This document shows, one piece after another, positions 8,148-16,585 of a stretch of 64,000 nucleotides of DNA (position 1 is its first letter; each line of letters opens with the position of its first letter). A model generated the notes under the pieces. That model had not been told where the DNA came from, did no database searches, and saw only the letters and a list, made by a program, of their open reading frames with translations. Origin of the DNA: Mayfieldus sp963781495 (GTDB lineage Bacteria; Actinomycetota; Thermoleophilia; Solirubrobacterales; 70-9); assembly GCA_963781495.1 (NCBI GenBank), contig CAWAFX010000002.1, positions 1,550,001 to 1,614,000 of the forward strand. Reading direction: 5' to 3'. The translations under genes and the position numbers were made by a program.

Positions 8148-8828
8148 TCAGGCTGCCGCCTCCTCCTCGGAGGTCGACTCGCTGCTCTTGCCGGCCTCGA
8201 TCGTCAGCTCGGCCCGGACCCTCCGGAGCTCGAGTCCGAGCTGGCTCGCCACCGGCCCCTGCAGCTGCGGGTGCCGCTCGACGATCATGCTCAGGTCGCG
8301 CCGCAGGGAGCTCGCGCGGCGGACCAGAGACTGGATCTCCTTGTCGACCGCGTCCTCCATGATCAGCGACTCGTTGTCCGTGGCGTAGATCGCCTGCTGC
8401 CTGTCGGCATGCCGGTAAACGTTGCACCGGCAGAGGACCAACGTTGAGCCATGGGCCTCGAGCTGGCGCTGCAGGTAGCCGGACCGCCGCGTCTGGGTCA
8501 GGCCCCAGACCGTGGTGGCCAGCTTCTTGATGACCCTTTCGGCGACCGCGTCCAGGTCCGGCGACTGCTCGCCGGCCCCGGGCCCCGAAGGGAAGACGCG
8601 GGAGTAGAACTCCCCCTGCGTCATGGCCTTCTTGGAGCGCTGGGCCTTCGACGTGACCACGCAGTGGTCGAAGAAGATGTCGAAGGCAGCGGCCTTCATC
8701 ACCTCCTCGGAGGGCTCGTCGTCCTCGTCGACGTACCCCTCCTCGCGGTAGGCCTCGTCCAGCGCGTCGGCAACGTCCGCCTCGAACTGCTCGAGGACCT
8801 GCCCGTACTGATTGTGCTCGGGGGACAT
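8148..8828 (-). CDS. unknown island protein
   Basis: 226 residues from the ATG at 8828, chosen because GGAGGAGGGGAGCGAG lies directly before it; upstream in-frame ATGs lack a ribosome site. The N-terminal 45 residues are very acidic (AYREEGYVDEDDEPSEE). A central region with AFDIFFDHCVVTSKAQRSKK and a patch LVLCRCNVYRHAD containing closely spaced Cys, Arg and His follow. The C-terminus is helical and acidic. There are no membrane segments and no motif I recognise. It is transcribed away from the restriction-modification genes. Confidence 0.55.
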   Translation of the reverse strand: MSPEHNQYGQVLEQFEADVADALDEAYREEGYVDEDDEPSEEVMKAAAFDIFFDHCVVTSKAQRSKKAMTQGEFYSRVFPSGPGAGEQSPDLDAVAERVIKKLATTVWGLTQTRRSGYLQRQLEAHGSTLVLCRCNVYRHADRQQAIYATDNESLIMEDAVDKEIQSLVRRASSLRRDLSMIVERHPQLQGPVASQLGLELRRVRAELTIEAGKSSESTSEEEAAA

Positions 8829-8871
8829 CTCGCTCCCCTCCTCCTGCGCCATCGTGATGGGGCAGGGTTGA

Positions 8872-8896
8872 TTGCGAGCAACTGTAGCAATCGCAA
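8872..8896. promoter_or_regulatory. inverted repeat TTGCGA-N13-TCGCAA, putative operator
   Basis: TTGCGA (8872-8877) and TCGCAA (8891-8896) form a hexamer inverted repeat; GATTGC and GCAATC make a nested one. The site is about 45-70 bp before the ATG at 8828, in the 200-bp divergent region between the unknown gene and the decayed endonuclease. A control protein or repressor site is inferred. Confidence 0.4.
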
Positions 8897-9028
8897 CGAC
8901 TGGCTCGATCGGAGTCGAGACCAACCTTTTGCAGAACCCCGCAAATTGTGCTCTTTGTGCTGCGGCTGGGACCAGATGGCTGACGATGGTCCCTAGACGA
9001 AAGCCCTCGCCACTGCAGCATCCCCCGC

Positions 9029-9725
9029 ATGGCAGCCCAAGACGACGTGCGAGAGCGCGAAATGCGCACGCTATTCAACCTCACCCGCCCCGAGGAGTAC
9101 GGGCGCGGCGATATCGATGCCGTCCTTCAGCTTGAAATCAGCGATTCCCGAGCAGCTTCAGGGCCAGGAGATCCCTTTCGACTGAAGTCGGCAACGGGGG
9201 TAGGCCGAACATTTCGACAGTGCGCGACTTCGGGCTTCATTACATAGATAAGTGGCGCCCGCTTCATTGGCTGTTCGGCGTGTACGGCCAGGATGGCGGG
9301 GAGTTGAAGCTGCAGTACTGCCTCTACGGATCGCCCCAGAAGATGAAGCCGTGGTTCGATGCGATGGCCTCTTACATCGAGCCGGACGTTGCGCTGGCTG
9401 AGTCGGTGCCGGACTTATAACCGACGACTCCTTGACCATGGTGCTCGGGAACGCTGAGGACTTCGGCTACGAAGATGCTCGCCGGCTGATGAAGAACCAG
9501 TACTCGCGGCAGCAGTATCGCGATGTGGCAGACCTGCCAAACGAGAGGTACTCACGGACAGCGATGCTTGCCATGCTTGGTCTGCGATGCGAGTACGTGA
9601 TTCGACGCGGCTCGACCCTGAATAATCCGCACATTCCGACCGGGTACTTCGACGGCTGGGAAAAGATCGAGCGCAACCACGCAGCTCGTTTGCGCGAGCT
9701 CGTCGCTGAGGCGCTCAGCGCCTAG
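9029..9725 (+). pseudogene. decayed type II restriction endonuclease
   Basis: Protein-like sequence runs through three frames: MAAQDDVREREMRTLFNLTR from 9029; EQLQGQEIPF in another frame near 9150; LKSATG near 9185; then STVRDFGLHYIDKWRPLHW to a TAA at 9418. ITDDSLTMVLG and RRLMKNQYS continue in a third frame to 9725 with CEYVIRRGSTLNNPHIP. At least four frame changes are needed. The parts together resemble one protein of about 230 residues, and the motif FELKSAT-like plus position before a C5 methylase and Vsr suggests a type II endonuclease. The exact family is not certain. Confidence 0.6.
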
Positions 9726-9744
9726 CTGCCGCCGCACCTCCGCG

Positions 9745-9750
9745 TAGGTT
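9745..9750 (+). promoter_or_regulatory. -10 box TAGGTT before the methylase
   Basis: The predicted transcription start at 9757 is one base before the GTG at 9758, so the methylase would be leaderless and independent of the endonuclease remnant. Confidence 0.5.
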
Positions 9751-9757
9751 TGTAGCG

Positions 9758-11109
9758 GTGGCAGAGGCCGAACCGAAACGCACCGATTACCAGGGCGGGA
9801 CCGATGCTCCGTGGTATGAGGGCTGGGAGATCACCGAGGAGCGTCGGGCAGCCTTCCGTGCGACCGCGGTGCGATCGCGGGAAGCCAAGCTGAGGGCGCT
9901 GGCCGGAGACGGCGTGGAGCATGCCCACCCGGTCAACCGCCCAAGCCTCGACCCCGGCGAGTTGATGCCGCAAATTGAGAATCACAGCCTGGCTTCCCTC
10001 TCTCTGTTCAGCGGAGGTGGGGGATTGGACCTCGGTTTTGACCGGGCAGGCATGACCCACATCGCCTCCTACGACACCCTCCAACCTGCGGGGGAGACGC
10101 TGCGCCAGAACCGGCCCGAGTGGTCGGTTTATGCAGGGGAAGACGGCGACGTTCGCGCAACCGCCTGGAGCAGATATCGGGGTACGGTTGACGTTCTCCA
10201 CGGTGGCCCGCCGTGTCAGCCCTTCTCCGCCGCTGGGAGGCAGAAGGGAGACAAAGACGGGCGGAACCTGCTGCCCGAGTTTGTCCGGTGCGTTCGCAGC
10301 GTGCGGCCTGCGGCGTTCGTCGCCGAGAACGTGCCCGCCCTGGCAGGGCCCAAGTTCGCCCCCTACCTGCGCAAGACGCTCTACAGGCCGCTGGAGAGTA
10401 CCTACCACGTCGCCACGTTCAAGTTGAGTGCGCACGAGTTCGGCGTCCCTCAAGTTCGACACCGAGTTTTCTTCGTCGGCTTCCGTCGCAAGCGCGACTT
10501 CCTCCGCTTCGCACCACCGGAGGCGACGCATCATGAGCCGGGAGCCGAGTCGCCCGGCCTGAAGGCCACGATGGGCACGCGGCGAGCCCTCGGCCTCGAC
10601 GATCTTGGCGTTGACGCGCTGGCGCCAACACTGCGCAGCACGTTGACCGGCCCTCGCCACACGACCTCGATCCTCAGCAGCGCCTCGGCACAGCGAACCT
10701 GGGCCAAGCTGCACATCGGCCCAACGGCGTCGCGGCGACCCGCGAAGCAGCCAGCGCCTTCCCCGCTGAGAATGGTCACTTCCGGCTTTCAGTGCCAGAC
10801 TGCGCCCTGCTTCAGGGCTTTCCTGCGTCGTGGGCGTTTGACGGCGCCGTGTACATGGCGCTCGGGCAGATCGGCAATTCCGTCGCCCCGCCAGTCGCCT
10901 ACCGCGTCGCCTGCGCGGTAGCTGCGGCAATCCACGGCTCGGCCTGGTCGACCTTCCAGGCTAGGTTGGCGACGTGGCCGTCGCCCCTGCGCCCAGCAGC
11001 TATTGCGCTCGCCAGACGATGCGGGCAAACCGCCGGGCAGACACCAAGCCCGAGCTCCTGTTGCGCTCGGAGCTACACCGCCGAGGCCTGCGCTTTCGTA
11101 AGGATCTGA
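9758..11109 (+). pseudogene. DNA cytosine-5 methyltransferase with one frameshift
   Basis: Motif I SLFSGGGGLDLGF, motif IV with the catalytic Cys in GGPPCQPFS, motif VI FVAENV and motif VIII-like QVRHRVFFVGF all lie in the first frame. That frame loses sense near 10715. The frame one base away then carries VPDCALLQGFP and motif X QIGNSVAPPVA. One indel near 10705-10725 repairs a complete Dcm-like enzyme. An N-terminal extension of about 75 residues precedes motif I. As sequenced it would lack motif X and probably be inactive. The repaired frame overlaps vsr and closes at 11109; the true end is uncertain. Confidence 0.8.
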
Positions 11110-11447
11110 GTCTTCGCCTCGCTGAGTGCATGGCGCGACCAGACATCGTCTTCACACGGGCGCGAGTAGCTGTGTTCATTGACGGCTGCTTCTGGCACCG
11201 CTGCCCCGAGCATGGCCAGATGCCCAGGGCCAACCGCCATTACTGGGAGCCGAAGCTGGCGCGCAATGTTGAGCGGGACCGGGCGACTGAGGCTGCGTTG
11301 GAGGCATCAGGCTGGACCGTGCTGCGGTTCTTCGAGCACGTGCCTGTCGGAGAAGCTGCCGATCAAGTACAAGAACTTCTTCATCGTCGCCGTGTGGTTC
11401 AACGTCATCGCGCAAGAGTTGATTCAGTCGGGTACCAAAACGACTGA
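10974..11447 (+). CDS. vsr: very short patch repair endonuclease
   Basis: 157 residues from GTG 10974; an ATG at 11019 is the alternative. The Vsr pattern is clear: MRANRRADTKPE near the start, RPDIVF with the catalytic Asp, VFIDGCFWHRCPEH with zinc and active-site residues, and KLARNVERD. The enzyme nicks at T:G mismatches created by deamination of methylated cytosine and normally accompanies Dcm-type methylases, as here. It is intact while its methylase and endonuclease neighbours are broken. Confidence 0.9.
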   Translation: MAVAPAPSSYCARQTMRANRRADTKPELLLRSELHRRGLRFRKDLSLRLAECMARPDIVFTRARVAVFIDGCFWHRCPEHGQMPRANRHYWEPKLARNVERDRATEAALEASGWTVLRFFEHVPVGEAADQVQELLHRRRVVQRHRARVDSVGYQND

Positions 11448-11671
11448 AAAGACTGCACTTTGCGGGGATCCCGGGATTCCGTCTGCTCGGATCCGGAAAA
11501 TGCTCGTGCCTGGAGTCGGGAAAGTGCTCTTTCTGCCGTCCGGTGCCGTCTTGGTCGCGCGCAAAGATGGCTGCCGTAGTCGCCGCCATTCGGGCGACGG
11601 CGTGGCAGGCCCGTTAGGGCCGGAAAGGGAGGGTTCAGTTGGAACCCGCCGAGTTGAGCCCCGAGAGGGGC
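11448..11671. other. 224-bp gap without a recognised gene
   Basis: No convincing frame is seen. It holds a near repeat GGAAAATGCTC / GGAAAGTGCTC (about 11495 and 11518) and a GGATCC-rich patch. A frame open from TTG 11639 joins the next gene but the ATG at 11672 is the better start. Confidence 0.4.
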
Positions 11672-12122
11672 ATGAAGGTCACGCTGATGCTGGCCGACTT
11701 CGCGCAGGTAGCGGAGGGCAAGTTGAGCGTGATGGGGGCTGGTTGGAACATCACCGGCCCCGACCCGATCCCGTTCTCGATTGCCGGGATCGTTGAGGTG
11801 CCTTGGGACCGGGACGAACGAGAACCACTCGTTCCGTTTCGCGCTCAGGGACATCGACGGCGACGCCGTGACCTTGGAGACACCCGAGGGAGAGCAGGAG
11901 CTCTTCTTTGAGGGCGGCTTCCAAGTCGGGCGCCCGCCGGGAGTGCGGGTGGGAGCACCTATCCCATTCCACTTCGCGATCAACAGCGGCCCTGTGCCGC
12001 TGGAACCTGGCAAGCATTACGTCTGGCAGTTGACGCTGGACGGCCAGGAGCATGAGGACTGGAGGCTCGCGTTCAGCACGCGACCCGCAGCCCGAGCTCC
12101 TTCGCGGCGTAGTCCCGACTAG
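11672..12122 (+). pseudogene. conserved actinobacterial protein (DUF6941-like), one frameshift
   Basis: The start MKVTLMLADFAQVAEGKLSV and a sensible frame run to IVEVPWD near 11810. The next frame then continues NENHSFRFALRDIDGDAV, GGFQVGRPPG and HEDWRLAF to the stop at 12122. One indel near 11805-11825 would restore about 150 residues. Small beta-rich proteins with this opening and the HEDWRLAF ending are common in actinobacteria; I recall them as DUF6941 but am unsure of the number. The molecular function is unknown. Confidence 0.6.
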
Positions 12123-12142
12123 GGGACTAACCGCAAGTGGTT

Positions 12143-12159
12143 GGGGCGCTTGGCGCCCC
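12143..12159. terminator. perfect 7-bp hairpin GGGGCGC-TTG-GCGCCCC
   Basis: It lies 21 bp after the stop at 12122. Without a U-tract, either a terminator or part of a larger RNA structure. Confidence 0.45.
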
Positions 12160-12178
12160 GAGAGAATCGGTTGGTGCT

Positions 12179-12228
12179 GGCGGGGACCGCGAAGTCGAAC
12201 CCGGTTGAGCCGGGGTGCGGTTCCCGCC
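12179..12228. other. nested hairpin of unknown role
   Basis: An outer 12-bp stem (12179-12190 with 12217-12228, one G-T pair) encloses an inner CCCGG-TTGAG-CCGGG stem (12200-12214). The nested design is more elaborate than an ordinary terminator. It is not a tRNA: no anticodon arm or acceptor layout fits. Confidence 0.45.
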
Positions 12229-12486
12229 GGTCACCGCCGTGGCGTACGGCGCTCCAGAGACCTTGGTCAGGGATAGCTGCGGCGTCGGGCTCGCGGCGGC
12301 CATCAGGTAGAGAAATTACCCCTTCTAGGGGCGGAACCGCGTCGCGACGCGGTCATGGCCCTCGTCTTGCGTGCCTGTGTAGGCGACGTTCGGCGGAGCC
12401 CTCAGGGCTTCAGAGCACGATTGGTGGCCCGGTTTGCCGCGGGTTCTGTGTCGCACTCCCGGGGCCCTTACATCTAACAACCCCCC

Positions 12487-12492
12487 TAAACT
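12487..12492 (+). promoter_or_regulatory. -10 box TAAACT, leaderless start
   Basis: The predicted transcription start falls exactly on the A of the ATG at 12499. Confidence 0.6.
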
Positions 12493-12498
12493 CGCCCC

Positions 12499-12978
12499 AT
12501 GGCGAGCGAGGGATCTCGTCCCCTGCGCGAGGCCGTTGAGGAGGCTGCCCAGGCAGCTGAGACCGCACGACCCGGCACCGGCGGCAGTCGCCGCCGCGGC
12601 CGCCCCTCCGACGTCTTCGGCGGCGAGATCCGGCGCCGCGACGTCTTTCCGCTCCTCGTCCTCCACCTGATCCGCACCGAGCCCTCCTACGGCAACCACC
12701 TGATCGAGGAGATCGAGGAGATCACCCAGGGCGTGATCTCGGTCAACCCGAACACGATGTACCCGCTGCTGCGCGAGCTCGAGGCCAACGGGATGATCGA
12801 GGGCAAGTGGGAGCACCCCGACCGCCGCACGCGGCGCTTCTACGAGATCACCAAGGCGGGGGAGAAGGAGTACAAGCGCCTGGTCGCGGAGGTCGAGCCC
12901 TTCCTCGACTCGGTGATCCGCTCCCTCACCCTGATCAAGCGCGAGGTCTACGAAGACCGCCGAGGCGCTGAAAAGTAA
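12499..12978 (+). CDS. PadR-family transcriptional regulator
   Basis: 159 residues. After a flexible 50-residue N-terminus the PadR winged helix is plain: FPLLVLHLIRTEPSYGNHLI, then NPNTMYPLLRELEANGMIEGKW and the wing RRTRRFYEITKAGEKEY, ending in a dimerisation helix. PadR proteins usually repress an adjacent transporter or stress gene when no ligand is bound. Here the neighbours are a DivIVA-like gene and CorA, so the target is not evident. Predicted to be leaderless. Confidence 0.88.
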   Translation: MASEGSRPLREAVEEAAQAAETARPGTGGSRRRGRPSDVFGGEIRRRDVFPLLVLHLIRTEPSYGNHLIEEIEEITQGVISVNPNTMYPLLRELEANGMIEGKWEHPDRRTRRFYEITKAGEKEYKRLVAEVEPFLDSVIRSLTLIKREVYEDRRGAEK

Positions 12979-13112
12979 TTAGTACAGCGGGCCGCCTCGC
13001 GACTGGGAGATTTCTCCTGGAAACGCTGCATTGACGCCCCATCCATGGCCGGAGTTGAAGTTGCCCTTTGGGGGTTTGGATGGCCACTGGCCGCAAGTGG
13101 AGGATGGGAACA

Positions 13113-13877
13113 GTGGAGACGATCGAACGGATTCGAAACGCGACTTTCAAGGTCGCGCGACGTGGATATGACAAAAGCGAGGTCGACAGCTTTCTGGCCA
13201 AGCTTGCCGACTCGCTGAAGGGCGGGAGTGTCGACCCGGCTCGCTCCGACACGATCAAGCAGGAGCTCGAGCGCATTGGCCGCCAGACCGCCAAGGTTCT
13301 GACCGCGGCCGAGGAAGCTGCCCAGTCGCTGCGCGCTGACGCCGAGCAGAAGGCCCGCAAGATCACGCAGGACGCGCAGGGAAGCGTCGAGTCGATCAAG
13401 ACTTCTGCCGACGAGCACGCGAAGAAGGTGCGCCAGGAGGCACAGGCCTTCGCGACCAAGACCCGCGCCGACGCTGAAGCGCATTCGACCAAGATCCGTG
13501 GTGAAGCGGAGGCGCATTCGACGAAGCTTCGAAGTGAGGCCGAAACATTCTCCGCCCGGATGCGCAAGGAGGCGGAGGAGCAGGCGACCAAGGTTCGCGA
13601 CGAGGCCGACGGCTACGCGAAACGAGTTCGCGGAGAGGCTGACGTTCACGCCGCCAAGACCATCAAGGCGGGCGAGGGCAAGGCGATCGAGATCGTCGAT
13701 GAGGCCACCATGCGCCGCCGCGAGATGGAGAAGGTGATCGCCGACCTGGAAAAGAGGCGCGACGCCGTGGTCGCGGGGCTCGAGCAGCTCTCCAATCAGC
13801 TCGCCGGCGCGGCAACCGTAGGCAGGGACGATTCACCCGCCAAGCCGCCGACTGCAAAGCAAGCAGTGAGCGGCTAG
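13113..13877 (+). CDS. DivIVA-domain coiled-coil protein
   Basis: 254 residues from GTG 13113, eight bases after TGGAGG. The opening VETIERIRNATFKVARRGYD and EVDSFLAKLAD is the DivIVA lipid-binding N-terminal module. From about residue 60 to 220 the chain is a long coiled coil with near-exact 11-residue repeats (RADAEAHSTKI, RGEAEAHSTKL, RSEAETFSARM, RKEAEEQATKV). Such proteins organise polar growth or septation in actinobacteria. The stop TAG shares CTAG with the stop of the convergent corA. Confidence 0.85.
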   Translation: METIERIRNATFKVARRGYDKSEVDSFLAKLADSLKGGSVDPARSDTIKQELERIGRQTAKVLTAAEEAAQSLRADAEQKARKITQDAQGSVESIKTSADEHAKKVRQEAQAFATKTRADAEAHSTKIRGEAEAHSTKLRSEAETFSARMRKEAEEQATKVRDEADGYAKRVRGEADVHAAKTIKAGEGKAIEIVDEATMRRREMEKVIADLEKRRDAVVAGLEQLSNQLAGAATVGRDDSPAKPPTAKQAVSG

Positions 13878-14822
13878 CCGGGCCCGGGCCTTCCCTCCGG
13901 CTTGACCGGGGCCTCGCGGAGCTGGATCACGATCCAGGTCGCCGCTGCCGCAACCAGCGGCAGGCCTAGCCCGAGGATCACAAAGGCGGCCACCCCGTCG
14001 ATGTGCTCGACCATCCACTTGAAGTTCATGCCGAAGAACCCGACCACGAAGGTCAGCGGCAGGAAGATCGTCGCCACCACGGTCAGCCGGTACATCGTCT
14101 CGTTCAGCCGCAGGTCGATCAGCTGGGTCATCGAGGTCGTGTCGGCGTCGATCCCGTCGACCAGCCGGCCGAGCTGGTCGCGAATCCGCTCGAAGTACTG
14201 CTCGCTGTCGGGCTCCAGGCCCTCGACCCGCCCGATCTCCTCGCTGATCCGCTCGAACAGCCCCCGCTGCGGCCCGAGCTTGTGCCGCATCGCCAGCAGC
14301 CGGGCGCTGATCTCGCGCAGGCTGTTCATCCGCACCTGCGCGTCGCGCATCGCGGCGGCGCTGAGCTGCAGCTCCTCCAGCTTGCTCTCGACCTCGTTGA
14401 TCTCGTCGAAGGCCGTCGCGACCAGCGCGTCGAGCACCGCGTAGACCATGTACTGCTCGCTGCGGCCGGCCGGATGCTGGATGTCGAGCACCTCCGGCAG
14501 CGACACGCCATCGCGGTGGACGGTGAGGATGTAGGCGCCGCAGACCAGCACCCGAACGTCGACCTGCTGCGACTTGCAGAAAGGCGCTGAGGGCAAAGAC
14601 GACGTGCTTGCCGTCGACGTGCAGGCGCCGCGACGGCGGCGCATCGTCATCGAAGTCCAGCAGCGCGTCAAGGCCGTGGTCGCCGACCCGCAGCACCTCG
14701 TCGATCTCATCGCGGCTGGCCGACTCGGTGTCGACGTCGATCCAGAAGAAGGTCCCGGCCCTGGTCAGCTCCTCGACCCGGCGCCGCCCATCGGGCCCGA
14801 GGCCTTCGACGATCTCGCCCAT
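13874..14822 (-). pseudogene. corA: CorA-family magnesium/cobalt channel with one frameshift
   Basis: The frame from ATG 14822 gives the N-terminal alpha/beta domain to VVFALSAF. Near 14575 sense switches to another frame reading QQVDVRVLVCGAYILTVHRDG and continues to the stop at 13874. The C-terminus has the long helices, two membrane helices and the diagnostic GMN motif in FFGMNFKWM. One indel near 14570-14580 separates the parts. If real, the channel is lost. A TAGATT box (14830-14835) predicts leaderless transcription one base before the ATG. Confidence 0.8.
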
Positions 14823-14829
14823 CGCGCCG

Positions 14830-14835
14830 AATCTA
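14830..14835 (-). promoter_or_regulatory. -10 box TAGATT before corA
   Basis: The predicted transcription start at 14823 is one base before the ATG at 14822. Confidence 0.5.
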
Positions 14836-14895
14836 GGCCTGTCTGAGGACGGTCAAACGGGTAGTGGCTACTTGACCCCTCAAGAAGGAGCAGGC

Positions 14896-15887
14896 ATGGA
14901 CAAGCGCACGCTCGGCTCAGGCGACGCGGCCCTCGAGGTCAGCGCCGAGGGCCTCGGCTGCATGGGGATGTCGGAGTTCTACGGCTCCAGCGACGAGGAC
15001 GAGGCGATCGCAACTATCCACCGCGCCCTCGAGCTCGGAATCGACTTCATCGACACCGCCGACATGTACGGGCCGTTCACGAACGAGCAGCTGGTCGGCC
15101 GCGCGATCGCCGACCGCCGCGACGAGGTCGTCCTGGCGACCAAGTTCGGAAACGTCCGCGGCGAGCACGGCGAGCGGCTCGGCGTCCGCGGCGATCCGAT
15201 CTACGTCCACCAGGCCTGCGACGCCTCGCTGCGGCGGCTCGGCGTCGACCACATCGACCTCTACTACCAGCACCGGGTCGACCCCGAGACCCCGATCGAG
15301 GAGACCGTCGGCGCGATGGGCGAGCTGGTCGCAGGCCGGCAAGGTCCGCCACCTCGGCCTCTCCGAGGCCGCGCCCGGAGACGATCCGCAGGGCGCAGGA
15401 GACCCACCCGATCACCGCGCTTCAGACCGAGTACTCGCTCTGGACCCGCGACCCGGAGGACAACGGCGTCTTCGAGACGATCCGCGAGCTCGGGATCGGC
15501 TTCGTCGCCTACAGCCCGCTCGGGCGCGGCTTCCTGACCGGCCAGATCACCTCGCTCGACGACCTCGACGAGGACGACTTCCGGCGCCACAACCCGCGCT
15601 TTCAGGGCGAGAACTTCGAGAAGAACTTCGAGCTCGTCGACCGCGTGATCCAGATCGCCGATGAGAAGGACGTCAGCCCGGGCCAGCTCGCGCTCGCCTG
15701 GGTCCTCGCCCAGGGCGAGGACATCGTCCCGATCCCCGGCACCAAGCGCCCGCAGTACGTCGAGGAGAACGCCGGCGCGGTCGAGATCGAGCTGAGCGAA
15801 GAGGACCTGGAGCGGATCCACGAGGCAGCGCCGGTCGGCGCCGCGGAGGGCGACCGCTACCCGGACATGTCGCCGGTCCACATCTAG
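14896..15887 (+). pseudogene. aldo/keto reductase with two frameshifts
   Basis: An AAGAAGGAG ribosome site precedes ATG 14896. The first frame shows GLGCMGMSEFYG, the catalytic Tyr in DTADMYG, the Lys in VLATKFG and YYQHRVDP. Near 15335 sense moves one frame (AGKVRHLGLSEA) and near 15373 again (PETIRRAQETHP, then ALQTEYSLWTRD and AYSPLGRGFLTG) to the stop at 15887. The repaired protein of about 330 residues would be a complete NADPH-dependent reductase of the AKR13-like group. Two indels within 40 bp point to decay or local sequence error. Confidence 0.85.
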
Positions 15888-15891
15888 GGGG

Positions 15892-15921
15892 TTGACTTGG
15901 TTACCGATCGATTGATAGATT
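15892..15921 (+). promoter_or_regulatory. promoter TTGACT-N18-TAGATT for the TetR operon
   Basis: A -35 TTGACT (15892-15897) and -10 TAGATT (15916-15921) are spaced by 18 bp. The predicted start near 15928 lies inside the GATC-type repeats. Confidence 0.6.
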
Positions 15922-15938
15922 CGATCGATCGATCGATC
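15906..15938. repeat. GATC/GATT tetranucleotide repeat, probable operator
   Basis: The stretch reads as tandem GATCGATT, GATAGATT, then four and a half TCGA units. It overlaps the -10 box and transcription start. It is self-complementary, so a dimeric TetR protein could bind it; slippage in the tandem units is also possible. Confidence 0.5.
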
Positions 15939-16584
15939 TGGAGGAGAGAAAGGTCGTAAAGCCGCGGATACCGGTGCCCGGATCCGCGACGCCGCAGTTC
16001 GACTCTTTGCCGCCAGGGGCTACGCCGCGACCGGAATCCGCGACGTCGCCGAGGATGCCGGCCTCACCACCGCCGCCCTCTATCACCACATGGGCAGCAA
16101 GCAGGACCTGCTGATGACGATCATGCGCGACGCGATGCACGAGCTGATCGCGACTGCGCGCGACGCGATGCGCGACGCGGAAACCCCGGCCGAGCAGCTC
16201 GCGGCGCTGGCCCGCGCGCACATCGTCTACAACGGCCAGCACATCCTCGACGGCTACGTCAGCGATTCCGAGGTCCGCTCGCTCGACGCCCCGAACCGGC
16301 CGCGGATCGTCAAGCTGCGCGACGCCTACGAGGAGCTCTGGTCCGACGTCATTGCCCGCGGGGTCAAGAGCGGCGACTTTCAGATCGACGACCAGCACCT
16401 CTTCCGCCTCGCGGTGATCCAGATGTGCAACGGGGTCACCTTCTGGTACTCGCCGGCAGGCCCCACGCCGCTGAACGCGATCGCGGACGAGTTCGCCGGC
16501 TTCGCGCTGGCGATGGCGGGCTACGAGGAGCCGGTGCCGGCAAAGCCCTCCAAGGCACGAAAGAAGACGCGAACCGGGGGATGA
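15919..16584 (+). CDS. TetR-family regulator, start codon unclear
   Basis: The helix-turn-helix is clear: RLFAARGYAATGIRDVAEDA, then GLTTAALYHHMGSKQDLL, followed by a ligand-binding domain of about 150 residues. In this frame, open from 15919, no ATG, GTG or TTG precedes the helix-turn-helix; the ribosome site GGAGGAG (15940-15946) is followed by AAAGGTCGTAAA. A one-base error near 15950-15960 or an unusual start is inferred. The stop is 2 bp before the lactonase gene, so it should be the local repressor of the catabolic operon. Confidence 0.75.
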   Translation: MRSIDRSGGEKGRKAADTGARIRDAAVRLFAARGYAATGIRDVAEDAGLTTAALYHHMGSKQDLLMTIMRDAMHELIATARDAMRDAETPAEQLAALARAHIVYNGQHILDGYVSDSEVRSLDAPNRPRIVKLRDAYEELWSDVIARGVKSGDFQIDDQHLFRLAVIQMCNGVTFWYSPAGPTPLNAIADEFAGFALAMAGYEEPVPAKPSKARKKTRTGG

Positions 16585-16585
16585 G

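Larger units (their letters stand above)
12123..12498. other. 376-bp structured non-coding stretch
   Basis: No credible coding frame. Besides the two hairpins listed separately it contains TACCCCTTCTAGGGGC (near 12317), another small palindrome, and a C-rich tract before the PadR promoter. The left half may carry a structured RNA or the island boundary; no tRNA, tmRNA or SRP RNA signature was confirmed. Confidence 0.4.

Noticed and set aside
12179..12228. tRNA-like or tmRNA-like fold
   Set aside because: The nested stem lacks a T-loop consensus, anticodon arm and CCA end at the right distances.
12268..12290. SRP RNA apical motif (GGTCAGGG...AGCTGC)
   Set aside because: The GGAA tetraloop part and the opposite strand of the SRP helix are missing.
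7034..12498. Prophage or integrative element with attachment sites
   Set aside because: No integrase, transposase, terminal repeat or tRNA target was seen; island status rests on gene content only.
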